A stretch of 17,281 bases of DNA from an uncultured Collinsella sp. (GTDB lineage: Bacteria; Actinomycetota; Coriobacteriia; Coriobacteriales; Coriobacteriaceae). Below, one piece after another: positions 13,872-17,281 of the stretch (position 1 is its first letter; each line of letters opens with the position of its first letter). Location: contig UQRW01000040.1 of the NCBI GenBank assembly GCA_900543515.1, forward strand, positions 1-17,281, in the 5' to 3' direction. The position numbers were made by a program, and so were the translations under genes. Below the pieces are notes generated by a model, which was given only the letters and a program-made list of their open reading frames with translations, was not told the DNA's origin and did not search any database.

Positions 13872-15140
13872 CTAGAAAAGGAGAAGCGGATAGAAAACGG
13901 CGCTCTTCATGACCTCGACATAGTTAAATGAAGGGATGAAGTCTGCCATGGAGATCAACCAGACGGCCATGGCGAGCAACATCAAAACGGCATCGGCAAG
14001 AATCGGCCATCGCGAATCAACCGCAAGACCCCTTCCCTTGTTGTTAAGCAGATATGTCGAGCCAATCAAGATCGGAATAAACTTTAAGCGGTTGCCGACG
14101 TTAACGAGGGTGAGTTCCATCGCGATGACGCACATCGTCAAGACAAGAACGAGCGCCGTTCGCCCATCACGCTGCCTCGTGGCGTAGATTCTAAGCAGCA
14201 GGACCCCGAGCAGCAGCAGCGAAAACACATGGCTCAGATTGCTGAGAAGGTTGTCCGCCTGCTCTTGATCCCACTCCGTGCCGATGGTATAGAAACTCGC
14301 CTTCTTCAGAACGCTCGTAATGACGGGCACCCCATCGAACAAATGGGAAGCGAGAAGTATGGAAGCCACGGAAATCATGGTGACGACCGCGACAACGCAT
14401 ATAATCGAATTCCTGACAGGGTTGTGCTCGAGAATCGGCTGAACTAGGAACAAAACCAAGACGAGCAGCATAGAATTGTGGATGAGGCATGCGACGATGA
14501 TCAGGACGAGCGACGGCAAAGAACCCCTGAACACGTAAGACCGCCTCTTACATATCGCGACCGCACAAATCACGCAGCCGAGAGCCGAGCGAACGTTACC
14601 GATCAGGGGCTGCGCCGGGACGGCAAAAAAGATGAACACCATGAGCGGAAGGAAAGCCCATGCATCTGTCGACTCCTCGGCACATCTGTCCATCATCAGC
14701 CAGGCGATGAGACCGTAACCGAAAAATGCGGCGAGTGACTGGAGGAGTCGGAGGTCGCCGATATTCCCGGTTACCCAACACAGAAAGTTCCAGACGAGCA
14801 GGCCGTTGTGGTCCTCGTTCAGGCTGGTTCCGATCGAGAGTATGTTCCTGCCATCGTAGTAGCGGCATTCAACCATCCATCGGGTCATATCGACCGGGTG
14901 GTTGTAAACGATACCATGGGCGACAAGCGCAGCAGAAAACCCAACCCCAAGGGCGCAGGCAACTGCCATCTTCTTTGTAGGGGCCCCGGTAAAGACGAGA
15001 AGGGAGAGGAAAACGGCGAGGAGGGGCGAAACAATAGCGCATACGCCAAGGAAGAACACCATGCCGAGCGCATTCCCCCTACCCGCCATCGATAGGGCCC
15101 TCTGCGGCATGCCTCCCGAACTGATACTTAAGGTCTTCAT
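13872..15140 (-). CDS. EpsG/Wzy-like polysaccharide polymerase
   Basis: 422 aa from ATG 15140, which overlaps the stop of the upstream GT2 gene as ATGA and has GGAG 9 nt upstream; the frame opens earlier at 15191 but without support. About ten or more hydrophobic helices are spread along the chain. The loop after the second or third helix carries HPVDMTRW (81-88), close to the HP-D-x-x-R/Y segment of EpsG-type polymerases. Such proteins join flipped repeat units outside the membrane. Sequence is variable in this family, so the role rests on topology, this loop and the operon position between glycosyltransferases. Confidence 0.8.
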   Translation of the reverse strand: MKTLSISSGGMPQRALSMAGRGNALGMVFFLGVCAIVSPLLAVFLSLLVFTGAPTKKMAVACALGVGFSAALVAHGIVYNHPVDMTRWMVECRYYDGRNILSIGTSLNEDHNGLLVWNFLCWVTGNIGDLRLLQSLAAFFGYGLIAWLMMDRCAEESTDAWAFLPLMVFIFFAVPAQPLIGNVRSALGCVICAVAICKRRSYVFRGSLPSLVLIIVACLIHNSMLLVLVLFLVQPILEHNPVRNSIICVVAVVTMISVASILLASHLFDGVPVITSVLKKASFYTIGTEWDQEQADNLLSNLSHVFSLLLLGVLLLRIYATRQRDGRTALVLVLTMCVIAMELTLVNVGNRLKFIPILIGSTYLLNNKGRGLAVDSRWPILADAVLMLLAMAVWLISMADFIPSFNYVEVMKSAVFYPLLLF

Positions 15141-16153
15141 CGAGCCAAGCTCCTCGCCAGCGGAGTAGCGGCGCGGCAGACAACCAGGCACACATACGCA
15201 AGATAATCCAGTTTCTTTTCTAACAAAGTGAAGAAGATCCGCTGCTCAAGCCTCAAGTCTCCGCATTGACCGATGGCCTCCGCGTACAGCGATGTGTCCC
15301 TGAACTCCTGGAACTGCTTTTGGAACCACTTGCCATCGGCATTCTTACGCATGTCGTAGAAACCGTTAGACAGATAACCGGCAAGAGCGGTTTCAGCAAA
15401 TCCATGCCCCGGCCATTTCGAATCCCACGCGACGGCCTGTCGATGGACGGCTTCCTTGACCATGGCGTACTGGGCAATCTGGCCTTCACGATAATTGGCA
15501 GTAATGCTGTTTGCGTTGGGACGATAATAATACAAGGGCTCGCGGACGCATGCGGCGCTCTTCATATTGTCAAGAATGTAAAGGCTTTGCAGCTGATCTT
15601 CCCCAAGCTGCATCCTCCCGTAAGGCGAGTAATCTGAATCAACATCGACGCAAGACCTTCGAGCGATTTTAGTGACCATATTAGGAATATATCCATCGAG
15701 GAACGCAGAGCGTACATCGTTAAGGTTTTCTCCGGTATAGAAACGCTGTTCGCCGGGCAGCCCCCCAGGGAGCACAGAGCCGAACGTTGGAGATTCGCTA
15801 AGGCAGATCAACACGACATCGGGATTCAGCTCGTCAATGATCCCGGAAACCGAACACATAGCATGGGGCGCCAGACCGTCGTCGCCGTCGACGTGCCAAT
15901 AATAATCACCGTTGGCGGCTTTGATCCCGGCGCGGCGGGCAAGCAGCAACCCTCTGTTCTCCTGTTTGACTATGCGGACGGGAACATCCGCCTCCGCGGC
16001 GAAGCGCTCGTAGATAGCCGCGCTGCCGTCAGTCGATCCGTCGTCGACGATGACGACCTCGTAGTCGGAATAATCCTGATGTGCAATGCTGTCCAAGCAT
16101 TGTCCGAGATATTCCTCTACGTTGTAAACGGGAATGATTATCGAAAATCTCAC
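15137..16153 (-). CDS. Family 2 glycosyltransferase (second in operon)
   Basis: 338 aa from GTG 16153, with AAAGG upstream (8-nt spacer). The GT-A domain starts at once: FSIIIPVYNVEEYL (3-16), VIVDDGSTDGS (34-44), ENRGLLLARRAGI (65-77) and DGDD (89-92). The acceptor part has QLGEDQLQSLYIL, a typical acid motif. The C-terminal part is helical and ends in SLAR. It transfers a sugar to the lipid-linked unit at the cytoplasmic face; the sugar cannot be read from sequence. It overlaps the polymerase gene by 4 nt, indicating translational coupling. Confidence 0.9.
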   Translation of the reverse strand: MRFSIIIPVYNVEEYLGQCLDSIAHQDYSDYEVVIVDDGSTDGSAAIYERFAAEADVPVRIVKQENRGLLLARRAGIKAANGDYYWHVDGDDGLAPHAMCSVSGIIDELNPDVVLICLSESPTFGSVLPGGLPGEQRFYTGENLNDVRSAFLDGYIPNMVTKIARRSCVDVDSDYSPYGRMQLGEDQLQSLYILDNMKSAACVREPLYYYRPNANSITANYREGQIAQYAMVKEAVHRQAVAWDSKWPGHGFAETALAGYLSNGFYDMRKNADGKWFQKQFQEFRDTSLYAEAIGQCGDLRLEQRIFFTLLEKKLDYLAYVCLVVCRAATPLARSLAR

Positions 16154-16177
16154 TTTAAAAACCTTTGGTCATGGTGT

Positions 16178-17179
16178 TTACCCGATTGCTTTGCCCGAAA
16201 CCGCAGCGTAAAGGGCGTAGAAGACGTTATGCGCCTTCGGGGAGAGCGCGAAAAGCGCGCACCTCAATCTCCAGGTGCGCGATGCCAGAGGGCTCCTCGA
16301 GGCGTGTCTCGCAAGGTCGCGGGCATACCTCAAATACGCCTGGCCCTCCGTCCTGTCGGCAAAGGCATCAAGATCGACCCTCATGGCGACGCGCAAGATG
16401 CAGTACGCCCGGAAGCACTCGAACTCGCCTTCAAAATCTCCCTCGGCAACCTGCCGCACGGCCTCGATGGCAGCAACCATATCCCGCACATGCTTAGGGC
16501 CTTGTCTCTTTAACGTCGTGATGGAGCCGGGCCTCGTCACGTACGCATAGAAAGGGGCATCGGTGACGGCGATAGTCTCTACACGTGAGCAAACCACGGA
16601 AGTCACGCCCATATCCTCGAAAAGCTGACCCTCGGGGTATATGAGGAAAGGCACCAAAGAACGGGCAAACAACTTGCCCCAGGCAGACCCGCTCTCACCA
16701 TCAAGCAGAAGGAAGCGCCTCAGATGTTCCCGACCGCTCTCCAACGTGAATGAAGGCTCACCACGCATTTCGTAGCTCTCAAGAGGAGGCGTCTTGGCAA
16801 AGGATCCCGCGACAAAAGACACACGGTATCTCAAAGCCGCCTGGACCATGAACTCGACGGCCCGCGGATCTATGAGGTCGTCTCCGTCGACATACATCAA
16901 GTAGTCGCCGTGACAACGTCGAGTGCCATAATTTCGGGCGGACGAGAGCCCCCCGTTCTCCTTATGAAGGATCTCGACGCGCGGGTCGTCCCCGACAACG
17001 CCTTCAATCAGATCGATGGTGCCATCAGTACAGCCGTCATCTACAATTAGAATCTCGATGTTCGGATACGTCTGACAGAGCAGCGACCTTGTGCAGGGAA
17101 GCGCAAACTTCCCCACGTTGTACATGGGTACGATGATACTGACCAGAGGAGCCTCGGTTTTTGATGCAGTAGAAACCAT
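16178..17179 (-). CDS. Family 2 glycosyltransferase (first in operon)
   Basis: 333 aa from ATG 17179. The frame is open to a TTG at 17227, but those extra codons lie inside the end of the upstream gene, and the ATG begins the typical N-terminus. GGGAGG at 17194-17199 is 14 nt away, longer than ideal, so coupling to the upstream gene (stop 4 nt before) is likely. Motifs: VSIIVPMYNVGKF (13-25), IVDDGCTDGT (45-54), ENGGLSSARN (74-83), VDGDD (97-101) and LFEDMGVTS in the acceptor region. Function as for other GT2 members: it adds a sugar to the nascent repeat unit. Confidence 0.9.
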   Translation of the reverse strand: MVSTASKTEAPLVSIIVPMYNVGKFALPCTRSLLCQTYPNIEILIVDDGCTDGTIDLIEGVVGDDPRVEILHKENGGLSSARNYGTRRCHGDYLMYVDGDDLIDPRAVEFMVQAALRYRVSFVAGSFAKTPPLESYEMRGEPSFTLESGREHLRRFLLLDGESGSAWGKLFARSLVPFLIYPEGQLFEDMGVTSVVCSRVETIAVTDAPFYAYVTRPGSITTLKRQGPKHVRDMVAAIEAVRQVAEGDFEGEFECFRAYCILRVAMRVDLDAFADRTEGQAYLRYARDLARHASRSPLASRTWRLRCALFALSPKAHNVFYALYAAVSGKAIG

Positions 17180-17183
17180 ATCT

Positions 17184-17281
17184 TTAGAAAAAACCTCCCA
17201 AAACCGAGGCGTCCAGGTACTCCCCAAGCTCTTCCTCCCAGTCGGGCATGTGGAAGCCGACCGACTCGAGCTTGGACAGGT
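17184..17281 (-). CDS. 3' end of an upstream gene, possibly RmlD-like dTDP-4-dehydrorhamnose reductase (partial)
   Basis: The minus strand entering from the right edge reads 31 codons in one frame, including LSKLESVGFHMPDWEEELG and EYLDASVLGGFF, then TAA at 17184-17186. The SKLE-x-x-GF-x-(M/L)P-x-W...YL pattern resembles the C-terminal end of RmlD proteins, which would supply dTDP-rhamnose for the polysaccharide. With only 31 residues the family is a guess, but the presence of a coding end is well supported by the frame and by the tight 4-nt spacing to the next gene. Confidence 0.5.
   Translation of the reverse strand, partial: LSKLESVGFHMPDWEEELGEYLDASVLGGFF

Noticed and set aside
1..17281. 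CRISPR array, tRNA or rRNA genes
   Set aside because: No regularly spaced repeats and no tRNA- or rRNA-like sequence were seen when reading both strands.

Overview
The window looks like chromosomal DNA of a GC-rich, Gram-positive gut actinobacterium. The best guess is Collinsella or a close Coriobacteriia relative. This rests on codon style, frequent TTG and GTG starts behind strong GGAGG sites, and the mix of a surface-polysaccharide operon with a secreted Ala/Thr-rich protein. No rRNA, tRNA or marker gene is present, so the taxon is an inference. The left third (about 1-5930) is visibly more AT-rich than the rest and holds decayed genes, as expected of an acquired defence island. The right two thirds (5994-17281) are GC-rich and densely coding.

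Left region. A minus-strand nuclease-like/P-loop ATPase gene (55-1395) appears cut short after its ATPase domain. About 500 bases without a gene follow, then a decayed plus-strand fragment (1893-2123). Next is a minus-strand cassette: an unassigned reverse transcriptase (3768-5222), a DUF4238-type protein (2847-3734), and a 5'-truncated Abi_2-like abortive-infection remnant (2288-2878 open frame). A minus-strand intrinsic terminator at 2132-2162 ends this cassette. A second, better preserved copy of the decayed fragment lies at 5628-5915, so the cassette is bracketed by two diverged copies of one sequence in the same orientation. Upstream of the reverse transcriptase is a gene-poor stretch with two clear hairpins, a possible place for a template or guide RNA. 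The reverse transcriptase pair is the best candidate here for a little-described antiphage system.

Middle. A plus-strand gene (5994-7943) encodes a secreted protein with a signal peptide, an Ala/Thr-rich linker, a transglutaminase-like domain with a Cys-His-Asp triad, and a C-terminal ricin-type lectin domain. It converges on the polysaccharide operon.

Right region. A minus-strand operon, read from the right edge, contains: the end of a probable RmlD-like sugar-nucleotide reductase; two GT2 glycosyltransferases; an EpsG/Wzy-like polymerase; a third GT2; a polysaccharide pyruvyl transferase; a Wzx flippase; an FrhB-like 4Fe-4S protein of the type found in polysaccharide loci; and a Core-2/I-branching (GT14) glycosyltransferase. 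Together they would build a repeat unit on a lipid carrier, flip it, polymerise it and decorate it. The last gene is frameshifted by one extra G in an 8-G tract, which suggests phase-variable decoration. The FrhB-like gene carries two overlapping long inverted repeats inside its coding sequence.
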